Assembly: GCF_001261775.1 (NCBI RefSeq)
Contig: NZ_LN868538.1
Location: 682,001-746,000, forward strand
DNA: 64,000 nt
Source: Anaeromassilibacillus senegalensis
Lineage (GTDB): Bacteria; Bacillota; Clostridia; Oscillospirales; Acutalibacteraceae
Direction: 5' to 3'
The notes below the pieces were generated by a model. It was not told where the DNA came from and ran no database searches. It was given only the letters and a program-made list of their open reading frames with translations. Position numbers and translations under genes: made by a program. Positions within the stretch are counted from its first letter, which is position 1. Each line of letters opens with the position of its first letter. Positions 22,621 to 30,571 of the stretch are shown one piece after another.

Positions 22621-24771
22621 TTATTCCTTTTCCCGATGGTCTTGTTCGATCCCGTTGCGGTTCTTAGCGACCAGCTTGATCAAATCTTCAAACGGCACCG
22701 GCTTGCTGAACAGATATCCCTGGTAGAAGACGCATCCCAGCTCTTCCAGTACGGCGCGCTGTTCCTCCGTCTCCACAAACTCCGCGATCACCTGGAATTC
22801 CAGCGATTCCGCCAAATAGATGATGGAGGAAATGATATCCCGGCTGCGCTTGTTGGTCAGCACATCCCGCACCAGGCTGCCATCCAGCTTGACTACATCG
22901 AATTGGTTCTCCCGCAGGTACATCATGGAGCTGTGTCCCATACCAAAGTCATCCATAATGACCTGCATGCCAAGGCCGCGCATGCTCTGGAGCTGTTCAC
23001 TGATTTCGGGGGAAATTTGCAGGGCAGTCTGCTCCGTCAGTTCCAGTCCCAGCTGTTTTCCTTTAAAACGGTGGGCGCTGATCTTATCCCGGATTTCCTG
23101 CAGCACGTTGCCGTCGGAAATCTGTCCCGCCGTGAGGTTGATGGAAATTTCCATGCCGTTGCCGAACAGGCAGGTCAATTCTTCCAAGTCGGCGCAGGCC
23201 TGCTGGATGATGAAACTGCCCAGATCTTCCATTTGTCCGGTTTCCTCCGCAATGGCAATCACCAGCGGTGGATAAAAGCACTGCCCGTTCTCCCGGTGCC
23301 AGCGCAGAAGCGCCTCCGCGCCGACAATGACGCCGTCCCGGTTCACTTGGGGCTGATAGTGCAGCTGCACCTGTCCGGCACGGATCGCGCGCCGCAGGTC
23401 CCCCGCCAAACCTTTCGCCGTCATACCCAGCAGATCGGTACGGGCCGTCAGCGGCTGGCGCTGGCCGTGCTGCTCCATCGCCCGGACCTCATCCGCCAAA
23501 CGGCTGATGTTTTCCTCGCGGTTCCGGTGGTGCAGCTTTTGCGCCAGCCGCACAAAGGGAAAATAGACGGCTGTTCCGACCGCCAAATTAAAAAGCTGCA
23601 GCAGGCTGCCCGCCACGGAACCGGTTGCCACATAGCCGCTCAGGAAGATGGGCGTAGTCCACTCGACAGCGTGCGTAACATAAGGCACAAATCCCCATAC
23701 CGTCGCAAAATAGCTGATTGCTGCCAACAGCATAGGCGCGCCGACAAACGGGATCAGGTAGACCGGATTCAGCACAATCGGCAGGCCGAAAATCATCAGT
23801 TCGTTCATATTGAACAGCGCGGGCAGAAAGGCCGCTTTGGTCAGCCGCCGGATATTGGTCCGGCGCTCCGCCAGCAGGATCGCCAGGATCAGGCAAAGCA
23901 GTGCGCCGCACCCGCCGAATAGCGCAAAGGTGTCAAAGAACGGCTTGCTAATCACCTCGGTCGGCGCCTGCCCGGCAGCGACCAGCTGCGTGTTGACGTC
24001 CAAGCCGGCATTGAACACGTTTCTTGCCACGTCGTCCAGAACGTTGCTGCCATGAATGCCGAAAAACCACATTAGATGCATCAAAAGCAGAAACAGCAGG
24101 CCGCTTCCCAGATTTCGGCCCAAATGGTCAAATACGCGGTTGCCCGACTCCCAGAATAACGTCTGAATATTCGACGTGCCGAATACGCTCATCAGCAGGC
24201 GGTTGCACAACGCAAAGGCGGCGATCACCGCCGCCGCAGGAACGACCGAATGCAGCGCGTACTGGAACAGGTCGTCTTCCCCGTCCGTGTAAATCCGCCC
24301 GCCCTCCGGCAGGCGGCCCTTCAGCCAGACGAACGCGGCGGATGAAACCACGCCGCAGAAAATCGCGTGGAACAGCCAGGTGCTTTCAAAGATGGTAAAC
24401 ACCATCTGTTGGTCGCCGCCGGCCGTAAAGGCTACATAGGAGCAGAGGCTGACCATTGGCACGACGCCGCGGTAGGGCAGGCGGCTCAGCGATTCATAGC
24501 TGATGCTGGTGGTCACCAGAATCACGAATGAAATCATCCCCAGGGTTGCCCCCTGCACAGTGGAGAGGAACTGGCGGACTGCCCCGCCAAACAGAGTGGA
24601 CAGCAGGTTCTGATAGGCCGGGATCGGAATGCTGAGCAGCAGCAAAGCAACAGCCCCCGTCATAATCAACGGGACCGCCAGCATCATGCCCTGCCGGATG
24701 GACAGCAGGATTTTATTTTCTTCCAGCCGGCGGTAAACCGCCTGCCAACGACCACTTTGATGTTCTTTCAT
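22621..24771 (-). CDS. PTS EIIC-like membrane domain fused to a cyclic-di-GMP EAL phosphodiesterase
   Basis: 716 residues. Residues about 1-420 form a polytopic EIIC domain of the lactose/cellobiose PTS family (GIHGSNVLDDV, FFDTFALFGGCG, FNMNELMIFGLPIVLNP). A short linker leads to a complete EAL domain (about 455-710): AEALLRW at about 484, NLTAGQ, ELTEQ, DDFGMGHSSM and the QGYLFSKP ending. No EIIA or EIIB is fused or adjacent, so the EIIC half may act as a sugar sensor rather than a transporter. The start codon overlaps the upstream diguanylate cyclase stop (ATGA). Confidence 0.9.
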   Translation of the reverse strand: MKEHQSGRWQAVYRRLEENKILLSIRQGMMLAVPLIMTGAVALLLLSIPIPAYQNLLSTLFGGAVRQFLSTVQGATLGMISFVILVTTSISYESLSRLPYRGVVPMVSLCSYVAFTAGGDQQMVFTIFESTWLFHAIFCGVVSSAAFVWLKGRLPEGGRIYTDGEDDLFQYALHSVVPAAAVIAAFALCNRLLMSVFGTSNIQTLFWESGNRVFDHLGRNLGSGLLFLLLMHLMWFFGIHGSNVLDDVARNVFNAGLDVNTQLVAAGQAPTEVISKPFFDTFALFGGCGALLCLILAILLAERRTNIRRLTKAAFLPALFNMNELMIFGLPIVLNPVYLIPFVGAPMLLAAISYFATVWGFVPYVTHAVEWTTPIFLSGYVATGSVAGSLLQLFNLAVGTAVYFPFVRLAQKLHHRNREENISRLADEVRAMEQHGQRQPLTARTDLLGMTAKGLAGDLRRAIRAGQVQLHYQPQVNRDGVIVGAEALLRWHRENGQCFYPPLVIAIAEETGQMEDLGSFIIQQACADLEELTCLFGNGMEISINLTAGQISDGNVLQEIRDKISAHRFKGKQLGLELTEQTALQISPEISEQLQSMRGLGMQVIMDDFGMGHSSMMYLRENQFDVVKLDGSLVRDVLTNKRSRDIISSIIYLAESLEFQVIAEFVETEEQRAVLEELGCVFYQGYLFSKPVPFEDLIKLVAKNRNGIEQDHREKE

Positions 24772-25931
24772 TCCTGCAACCCCACAACAGACGATGCTGT
24801 TTTCTTCTTCAAGCCCATTTCTTCATGATAATACGCCGCCCGGTTGCGCCCATTCTCCTTGGCATCATACAGTGCGGTGTCCGCCTGCTGGATCAAATTG
24901 ATATAGGATTCTTTCTGCGGACAGGCTTCCTGCGCCACGCCAATGCTGATGGTAAGGTAACCTGTGGCGCTTCCTTTCCGTTCAATTGCGCACTGCCGCA
25001 CACAGTCCATGATTTCTTTCACAACCTGTTCCGTCTGCCTGACCTGCCGGCCCACGAGGACCAACGTGAACTCTTCTCCCCCATAACGGGAAACGTATAT
25101 CTCGTTTTCCGCAAAGGCATCATGCAGTGCCTGCCCCAGCAGGGAAAGGCAGGCATCTCCGGCCAGATGCCCATAATCGTCGTTGTAAGCTTTAAAATGG
25201 TCGATGTCCATCATAAAAAGGGCGATCGGCTGTTTTTTCCGCCGGCACTCCGCATACGTCTGCGCAATGTACTGGTTGAAGTCGCGCCGGTTTGACAGCC
25301 CTGTGATCTCGTCGATCAGGCTGATCCGCTCCAGCTCACGGCGGACGTCGTTTTCCCGCAGGCGCAGGTCCAGAACGAGATACGTAAAGGCAAATCCAAT
25401 CAGCCAGGCTGTCACCGAAGCAAAAATATCATACGCATACCCGTCCGGCGTTTTAAACAGCAGAACCAGTACCACAAACACCGCCTCAATTGCCGACAGC
25501 AGCAGGTTTGTCTTCCACATCGGAAAGACAAAGAGAACCGTCATGACCAGATACATGATGGGAAAAAAGATGGACGGATTGGCAGGATACGGAAACACGC
25601 TGATGACAATGATAAACGCCATCACCAGCACGATGAACAGCATACAGAGCGTTTGCATCGCGCGGCAAGATTTCCTGTGCTTTATGTAACAATTCCGCGC
25701 CACAATGACAAACGCAACCGTCAGCACCCAAAAGACAGCATAGCAGATGAACAGTGTGGTGCTCCGGAACATAAACGTGGACAGCACCGCGTAAAACGTG
25801 AGCAAAAGCAAGTAGATGATACTCGCTTTGCGCAAAATAATAAAATTGTTTTGGGTAATTTCCGCTCGGTAACGGGTGAAGTAGTCCGCGCTTCTTCGGC
25901 ACATATTTCCTGCAAATCCATTTAATTTCAT
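24768..25931 (-). CDS. membrane-bound diguanylate cyclase (GGDEF)
   Basis: 387 residues: a cytoplasmic N-terminus, about six membrane helices (about 35-200) and a GGDEF domain with DEITGLSNRRDFN and an intact GGEEF at about residue 283. Start at 25931 (MKLNGF) has a GGGG-containing site 8-9 nt upstream and matches the domain onset; the open frame extends 34 codons further without a good site. Its stop overlaps the start of the EIIC-EAL phosphodiesterase by 4 nt, so synthesis and breakdown of cyclic di-GMP are made from one transcript. Confidence 0.9.
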   Translation of the reverse strand: MKLNGFAGNMCRRSADYFTRYRAEITQNNFIILRKASIIYLLLLTFYAVLSTFMFRSTTLFICYAVFWVLTVAFVIVARNCYIKHRKSCRAMQTLCMLFIVLVMAFIIVISVFPYPANPSIFFPIMYLVMTVLFVFPMWKTNLLLSAIEAVFVVLVLLFKTPDGYAYDIFASVTAWLIGFAFTYLVLDLRLRENDVRRELERISLIDEITGLSNRRDFNQYIAQTYAECRRKKQPIALFMMDIDHFKAYNDDYGHLAGDACLSLLGQALHDAFAENEIYVSRYGGEEFTLVLVGRQVRQTEQVVKEIMDCVRQCAIERKGSATGYLTISIGVAQEACPQKESYINLIQQADTALYDAKENGRNRAAYYHEEMGLKKKTASSVVGLQE

Positions 25932-25998
25932 GATACCAATCCCCTGTTCCCTCTTTCCCTCTCGATTCCCGCCTTCCTTCCCCAATCGGAAGGGCAGC

Positions 25999-26475
25999 TT
26001 ATCCGTTTCCTCTGGAGCACTTGGCGGCGTCAATTGCCAGCACGATCATCAGGCAAAGCAGTGCGTCCTCTTCCCGTTCAATGGAAAGCGTATATGTATC
26101 CGTCCAGTTCCAGACCTCCTTGCTGGCCTGCATCACCAGCCTTCCGCCCGGCGCAGCGACCTGATAGTCCCACTCCAGAATATCGCCTTTTACGCTCCAG
26201 CCGTTGCAGTCCAGGGTAAAGGACGGTTTGAAGAAGGTCAACTCCTTTTCGATCTTTCCGATTTTCCGGTCCTGTATATAGAGCGCAAAGCGCGGCAGAA
26301 GCGAGAACACCTCTTCCTTCACGGTTCCCACATGGAGCCCAAGCGCGTCGTGGATTTCCAGCAGATGGCCCCAGCTGAGCTTCCCTTCCACGGTGTAGAC
26401 GGTCTTTCCGTTTTCGTCGTAAATGTCGTAGCTGTCAAACCAGGAAAATAAGCGCTGTTTAAAAAGCAGTTTCAT
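25999..26475 (-). CDS. LURP-one-related (LOR/DUF567, tubby-like) protein
   Basis: 158 residues. Tubby-like beta-barrel pattern of the LOR family: LLFKQRLFSWFDSYDIYDENG, VYTVEGKLSWGH, a central FTLDCNGWSVKGD and a C-terminal hydrophobic helix. No catalytic residues are known for this family; members may bind phospholipids or scramble membranes. Start at 26475 follows TGGAGGACC. It lies 67 nt upstream of the diguanylate cyclase and probably heads that operon. Confidence 0.85.
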   Translation of the reverse strand: MKLLFKQRLFSWFDSYDIYDENGKTVYTVEGKLSWGHLLEIHDALGLHVGTVKEEVFSLLPRFALYIQDRKIGKIEKELTFFKPSFTLDCNGWSVKGDILEWDYQVAAPGGRLVMQASKEVWNWTDTYTLSIEREEDALLCLMIVLAIDAAKCSRGNG

Positions 26476-26540
26476 ATTGGGTCCTCCAGTTTCTTTTTAC
26501 AATGTTTTGCAGATGACTGATTTTTGTTATCTATATTCCT

Positions 26541-27902
26541 TTAACTTATTAAAAAAACCACACTTTCCACATGCGCCGTCCTTGGGAACATATCCACCGG
26601 CGTCAACTCCTGCGGCTCATACCCCAGCTCCGCGAGGCGCTTCAAATCCCTTGCTAGCGTGGCGGGATCGCAGGACACATACACGACGCGCTGCGGCTGC
26701 ATCTGCGCCACGGTTTCCAACAGCTCCGGCGCACACCCCTTGCGCGGCGGGTCCAGGATCACCACATCCGGCTTTTCTCCCCGGGCACGCAGCTTTGCGG
26801 CGGCTTCCGCCGCATCCCCGCAGAAGAATTCCGCGTTTTTGATTCCATTGCGCACCGCGTTCTCCCGCGCGTCTTCCACCGCCTGCGCCACCACCTCCAC
26901 GCCGATCACACGCCCGGCGCTTCCCGCCATGGACAAGCCGATGGTGCCCGTGCCGCAGTAGAGGTCCAGCAGCGTCTCTTTCCCGGTCAGGCCCGCGTAT
27001 TCCGCCGCCTTCTGATACAATCGCTCCGCCTGTGTACGGTTCACCTGATAAAAGGACAGCGGCGAAATATGAAATTCCAGCCCGCAGAGGCGGTCCGTAA
27101 TATGGTCCTGCCCCCAAACCACGCGATTCTTTTTGCCCAGCACCACATTGGTCCGCTCGCGGTTGCTGTTGATCACCACGCTTTTCAGTCCGGGAACCTT
27201 TTTTCGCAGCATTTCGACCAGTTCCGGTTCCTTATGCACGCCGTTCCCGTTGACCACCACGCAGACCATCACCTCGCCGGTCGCGTCGGCCTGGCGCAGG
27301 TACAGGTGGCGCAGGCGGCCCTTGCCCGTCTGTTCGTCGTAAGGCTCGTCCCCGCTCAGCCGCGCCCACTCGCGGAATGCATCCATCGCTGCCGCGAAGG
27401 CGGGCGGCTGCAAGCGGCATTGATCGCAGCTGACGATTCGGTGACTGTGATTTGCATAGAAGCCCAGGACAATTTCTCCGTCCGGCCCCCTGCCGATCGG
27501 CAGCTGCGCCTTGTTGCGGTAGCCGTCCGACTGCTCCGCGCCCAGAATTTCCCGGACCGGCAGGTCCGGAAAGCCGCCGATGCGCGTGACCGCATCCTTG
27601 ACGCGCTGCTGCTTGGCGCGCAGTTCCGCGTCATAGGAAAGATGGCGATAGACGCACCCGCCGCACTGGGAGAAATATGCACAGTCCGGCGCGACCCGCT
27701 CCGGGGAAGGCTGTAAAATCTGTTCTATTTTTCCAAACGCGTGGGTCTTGGCCACCTTTAACACACGCGTTTCCAAGCGGTCTCCAACGGCTGTCATCGG
27801 TACAAAAACCGCCATTCCCTGCCAACGGCCCACGCCGCTTCCCTCCGCCGTATATCCGGTAATTTCCAACTCGATCCGGTCGTTCTTTTTTATCTGTTCC
27901 AT
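26541..27902 (-). CDS. 23S rRNA (uracil-5-)-methyltransferase with TRAM domain (RlmD/RumA family)
   Basis: 453 residues. N-terminal TRAM OB-fold (about 5-60, EGSGVGRWQGMAVFVP), Fe-S cysteines around CAYFSQCGGCVYRHLSY, YCGTGTIGL for SAM, catalytic DPPRKG and YVSCDPATLARDL. Second RlmD-type gene in the window; with the TRAM-less one at 17.9-19.1 kb it probably modifies a different 23S uridine. Start at 27902 has GGGGC upstream. Confidence 0.93.
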   Translation of the reverse strand: MEQIKKNDRIELEITGYTAEGSGVGRWQGMAVFVPMTAVGDRLETRVLKVAKTHAFGKIEQILQPSPERVAPDCAYFSQCGGCVYRHLSYDAELRAKQQRVKDAVTRIGGFPDLPVREILGAEQSDGYRNKAQLPIGRGPDGEIVLGFYANHSHRIVSCDQCRLQPPAFAAAMDAFREWARLSGDEPYDEQTGKGRLRHLYLRQADATGEVMVCVVVNGNGVHKEPELVEMLRKKVPGLKSVVINSNRERTNVVLGKKNRVVWGQDHITDRLCGLEFHISPLSFYQVNRTQAERLYQKAAEYAGLTGKETLLDLYCGTGTIGLSMAGSAGRVIGVEVVAQAVEDARENAVRNGIKNAEFFCGDAAEAAAKLRARGEKPDVVILDPPRKGCAPELLETVAQMQPQRVVYVSCDPATLARDLKRLAELGYEPQELTPVDMFPRTAHVESVVFLIS

Positions 27903-28226
27903 GCGTGTATTTCAAGCCCCTTTGCCTACCGATTTGATTTTAGGTCTATTGTACCACATTTCAGGTGGAATTCGGAATGTTTCTATTCGGGCGCATCATA
28001 TTTTTATAGAAGGCCTCCATTCCCCACAAAGCATAACTTGCGGCGGCACTGTTTTTAAACTTTCAACGCATCTTCTATTTATCTAAGTAAACTGATAAAC
28101 CGATCGATATCTTCTTTTTATTACGAAAATCGTCGAAAACTTCATGTAAAAAATCGCTAAAAATCCCATTTGAAAAGTCGCGTTTTGTCCAAAACAGAGA
28201 TTCTATGAAACACATTTGTGAAACGA
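27903..28226. other. AT-rich intergenic region between divergent units, no gene seen
   Basis: Holds the upstream region of the RlmD-type gene. No coding frame with a credible ribosome-binding site and no hairpin with a T-tract was found in this part. Confidence 0.5.
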
Positions 28227-28255
28227 TTGACAGTGGTTTTCCCCCGTATTATAAT
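28227..28255 (+). promoter_or_regulatory. consensus sigma-A promoter
   Basis: TTGACA (28227-28232), exactly 17 bp, TATAAT (28250-28255): a perfect match at both boxes. No gene follows directly; a strong terminator sits 100 nt downstream. Confidence 0.85.
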
Positions 28256-28261
28256 GGAAAC

Positions 28262-28386
28262 CAGAAAAAGGAAAAACAAGAAAAACAAAACCTGCTTACA
28301 AGTTCCGTGGCAAAGATTGTCACGCCTTTTCAATACAACTCCTCCCCAAAAAAGCGAAGACCGGTTAAACCGGTCTTCGCTTTTTT
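28262..28386 (+). ncRNA. candidate small RNA of about 125 nt
   Basis: The transcript is defined by the perfect promoter just upstream and by a 13-bp terminator stem (GCGAAGACCGGTT / AACCGGTCTTCGC, arms within 28354-28380) followed by TTTTTT. The 5' half is purine- and A-rich (AAGGAAAAACAAGAAAAAC). A short frame from an ATG at 28254 lies at the promoter and has no ribosome-binding site, so a coding role is unlikely. No known RNA family recognised. Confidence 0.55.
28354..28386 (+). terminator. strong terminator ending the candidate small RNA
   Basis: Near-perfect 13-bp stem flanked by AAAAAA on the left and TTTTTT on the right, so it could work in both directions. Confidence 0.9.
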
Positions 28387-28498
28387 ACTGCTTATGCGCA
28401 AGTAATCATGTAAATTTTTTTCACTATTTCGTCATGAATCTCCCCCATCGGCTATGATAGAGTCAGGAAAAATATTCCAGATGGGAGGGTCGACGATA

Positions 28499-29596
28499 AT
28501 GAACAAACGCCTGCGCCGGTTTGGTGCGCTCGCGGCCTGCTGGGCTTTGCTTACGGTCCTTATCACGCTGCTGGGCACAGCCAGTGGAACGCAGGAAGAC
28601 CAGCCGGACCTCTCCCAGATGGACAGCCTTTATATTCTGTCGGAAAACCAGACACTGCTTTCCGCACCGGACGGCGGATACTTTGCCGTCACCTCGGACG
28701 GAATCTCCAAAACCTACCTTGCCAAGCTGACCGCGTCGTCCTCCGGCTGGCAGGTACAGTTGTTGCAGCACTTCTTTCCTGCTTATGAACGCGTATTTAT
28801 GGCGGATGAAAGCCTGTATCTCCTGTTTTCCGTTACAGACCTGTTGGAAGAGGCGAGCGAACAAACCGCGCCTGCCATTCAGATCACCCGCTATTGGATC
28901 GGAACCGGAGAGATCGAAGGCCGCATCATCCGCAACGCGGTCTGCGATTACACACGGGCCTGCCGCGCGGAGGACGGCGGAAGACTCTGTCTGGTAACAG
29001 CCCCGCCCTCTGTGGAAATCACCGACACGACGCCCCTTTCAGTCTACCGGTTCGACAGCTCCGACTATGAGCTGGTTGTCTCGGAAACGATGCCACAGGA
29101 GGGCGGCGAACCGTCTGACCCCGAATCTTCCAAACCGGATACCTCCGATCCCGGCTCTTCCACGCCGGATTCTTCAAAGCCGGAGGACAGCAGCCAGCCG
29201 GAAGAGAACCCGCCGGTTGAAGTTCGTTTTCACCTGCTGGACGGGCCGGTCACGGTCACCGAGATGGAACAGCTCTATTTGGAGCAAACCGGCGGTACCG
29301 TACAGGTCACAGCGGCGGACGGAACCCGAAAGCTGAAAGGACGCGTGGTCACTGGAGATATTGTCGACGTATGGATCGGCGATCGATTGGATTCCCGGGT
29401 GATCGCCTGCATCCCCGGCGACCTCACGGGACGCGGCAAACCGGATTCCAACGACATCCAGCGTTTATACGAATTTTTGACGAACGGCGTGTATCTGAGC
29501 GACGCCGCCGCAACCGCCGCGGACCTGAACCGGGACAACATTCTGGACACCGGTGATTTACTGCTGTTAAAAAATCTGGTCTACCAAAAAAGCTAA
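28499..29596 (+). CDS. membrane-anchored or secreted protein with C-terminal dockerin-like domain
   Basis: 365 residues. An N-terminal hydrophobic segment (about 8-30) acts as signal or anchor. A beta-rich region (about 40-210) is not recognised. A Ser/Pro/Asp/Glu linker (about 212-245) follows, then a small beta domain. The last 60 residues look like a type I dockerin: GDLTGRGKPDSNDIQRLYEFL and, after a spacer, ADLNRDNILDTGDLLLLKNL, two EF-hand-type loops each followed by a helix. Start at 28499 follows GGGAGGG. Dockerins bind cohesin modules of scaffoldins; none is present in this window. Confidence 0.8.
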   Translation: MNKRLRRFGALAACWALLTVLITLLGTASGTQEDQPDLSQMDSLYILSENQTLLSAPDGGYFAVTSDGISKTYLAKLTASSSGWQVQLLQHFFPAYERVFMADESLYLLFSVTDLLEEASEQTAPAIQITRYWIGTGEIEGRIIRNAVCDYTRACRAEDGGRLCLVTAPPSVEITDTTPLSVYRFDSSDYELVVSETMPQEGGEPSDPESSKPDTSDPGSSTPDSSKPEDSSQPEENPPVEVRFHLLDGPVTVTEMEQLYLEQTGGTVQVTAADGTRKLKGRVVTGDIVDVWIGDRLDSRVIACIPGDLTGRGKPDSNDIQRLYEFLTNGVYLSDAAATAADLNRDNILDTGDLLLLKNLVYQKS

Positions 29597-29622
29597 ATGC
29601 TGGAATTTCCAACGGATTTCCA

Positions 29623-29651
29623 TTGACCCGCGGGCAAACGGAAAATATAAT
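29623..29651 (+). promoter_or_regulatory. sigma-A promoter of the acyltransferase gene
   Basis: TTGACC, 17 bp, TATAAT. The predicted leader (from about 29658) holds a 7-bp GC hairpin (GGGCGCG / CGCGCCC, 29663-29688) between promoter and ribosome-binding site AGGAGGAG. Confidence 0.8.
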
Positions 29652-29712
29652 AGAAGGATACCGGGCGCGCTGTTTTGCAGACGCGCCCCCTTTATAGGAG
29701 GAGTGCTTTACC

Positions 29713-30387
29713 ATGACAGACTGTATTCGGATTGAAAACCTGTATGACCTCTCCCATACCGCGGCGGCGGACTTGATGAAGCAATATGACTACCCGTGGG
29801 AAGTCCTGCCCGAAATCGGCGACTTTATCCTGAAGCTGGGCGCCACACTTTCCCCGGAGGAATACGACAAGCGCGGCGACGACATCTGGGTTGCCAAAAG
29901 CGCCACCGTGTTTGACACCGCCTATCTCCACGGGCCCGCGATCATCGGCCCGCACACGGAGGTGCGCCAGTGCGCATTCATCCGCGGCAACGCGCTGGTG
30001 GGCGCAAACTGCGTGGTCGGCAACTCCACAGAGCTGAAAAACGTGATCCTGTTCGACAACGTGCAGGTGCCGCATTACAACTATGTGGGCGATTCCATTC
30101 TTGGCTACAAGTCTCACATGGGCGCGGGCTCCATCACCTCCAACGTCAAGGCGGACAAAACGCTTGTCACCGTCAAAGTGGGGGATGATTGCGTCGAGAC
30201 AGGCCGCAAAAAATTCGGCGCGATGCTGGGCGACCATGTGGAGGTCGGCTGTAACTCCGTGCTGAACCCCGGCTCCGTCATCGGCCGCGGCAGCAACATA
30301 TACCCGCTCTCCATGGTGCGCGGCTACGTGCCCGCCCACAGCATCTACAAGCGCGCGGGAGAAATCGCGGAAAAGCGCGGGGAATAA
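29713..30387 (+). CDS. left-handed beta-helix acyltransferase (GlmU C-terminal-like)
   Basis: 224 residues built of hexapeptide repeats, with an N-terminal helical region (about 1-55). Repeats include the IIGPHTEVRQCAFIRGNALVGANC run, then GDSILGYKSHMGAGSITSNVK, which mirrors the GlmU acetyltransferase active-site region. No nucleotidyltransferase domain is present, although such proteins are often named UDP-GlcNAc pyrophosphorylase. A sugar or nucleotide-sugar O/N-acyltransferase role is inferred. Start at 29713 has AGGAGG upstream. Confidence 0.85.
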   Translation: MTDCIRIENLYDLSHTAAADLMKQYDYPWEVLPEIGDFILKLGATLSPEEYDKRGDDIWVAKSATVFDTAYLHGPAIIGPHTEVRQCAFIRGNALVGANCVVGNSTELKNVILFDNVQVPHYNYVGDSILGYKSHMGAGSITSNVKADKTLVTVKVGDDCVETGRKKFGAMLGDHVEVGCNSVLNPGSVIGRGSNIYPLSMVRGYVPAHSIYKRAGEIAEKRGE

Positions 30388-30434
30388 CCCGAATCCCGTC
30401 GGGAAATATTTGTTTTCTTGTTACATTTTTCGCC

Positions 30435-30463
30435 TTGATTTTACTTGGTGTTTCTCATAAAAT
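30435..30463 (+). promoter_or_regulatory. sigma-A promoter of pyridoxamine kinase
   Basis: TTGATT, 17 bp, TAAAAT. Transcription would begin near 30470, leaving a leader of about 100 nt. Confidence 0.65.
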
Positions 30464-30469
30464 AGGAAG

Positions 30470-30571
30470 CCTACGGCTGAAACGCACGGGTTTCAGCGTA
30501 CAAAATACGCAAAGATAGGACCTTGCGCGGCAGGGCGCGCGAGGGGGGCCGCAGTGCCCCGGTAAATTGTA
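30470..30571 (+). other. structured 5' leader of pyridoxamine kinase
   Basis: An 8-bp hairpin (GCTGAAAC / GTTTCAGC, 30476-30497) is followed by a G-rich run and a short stem GGGGC / GCCCC. The G-rich, Shine-Dalgarno-like run is the left arm of that last stem, and no other ribosome-binding site precedes the ATG. It matches no riboswitch class I know. Confidence 0.45.

Noticed and set aside
28205..28457. Small protein genes around the 28.25 kb promoter
   Set aside because: The frames start before or at the promoter, lack ribosome-binding sites and run through the terminator hairpin.
30470..30571. Known riboswitch (ZTP, preQ1, TPP) upstream of pyridoxamine kinase
   Set aside because: None of the conserved cores of these classes is present; only generic hairpins are seen.
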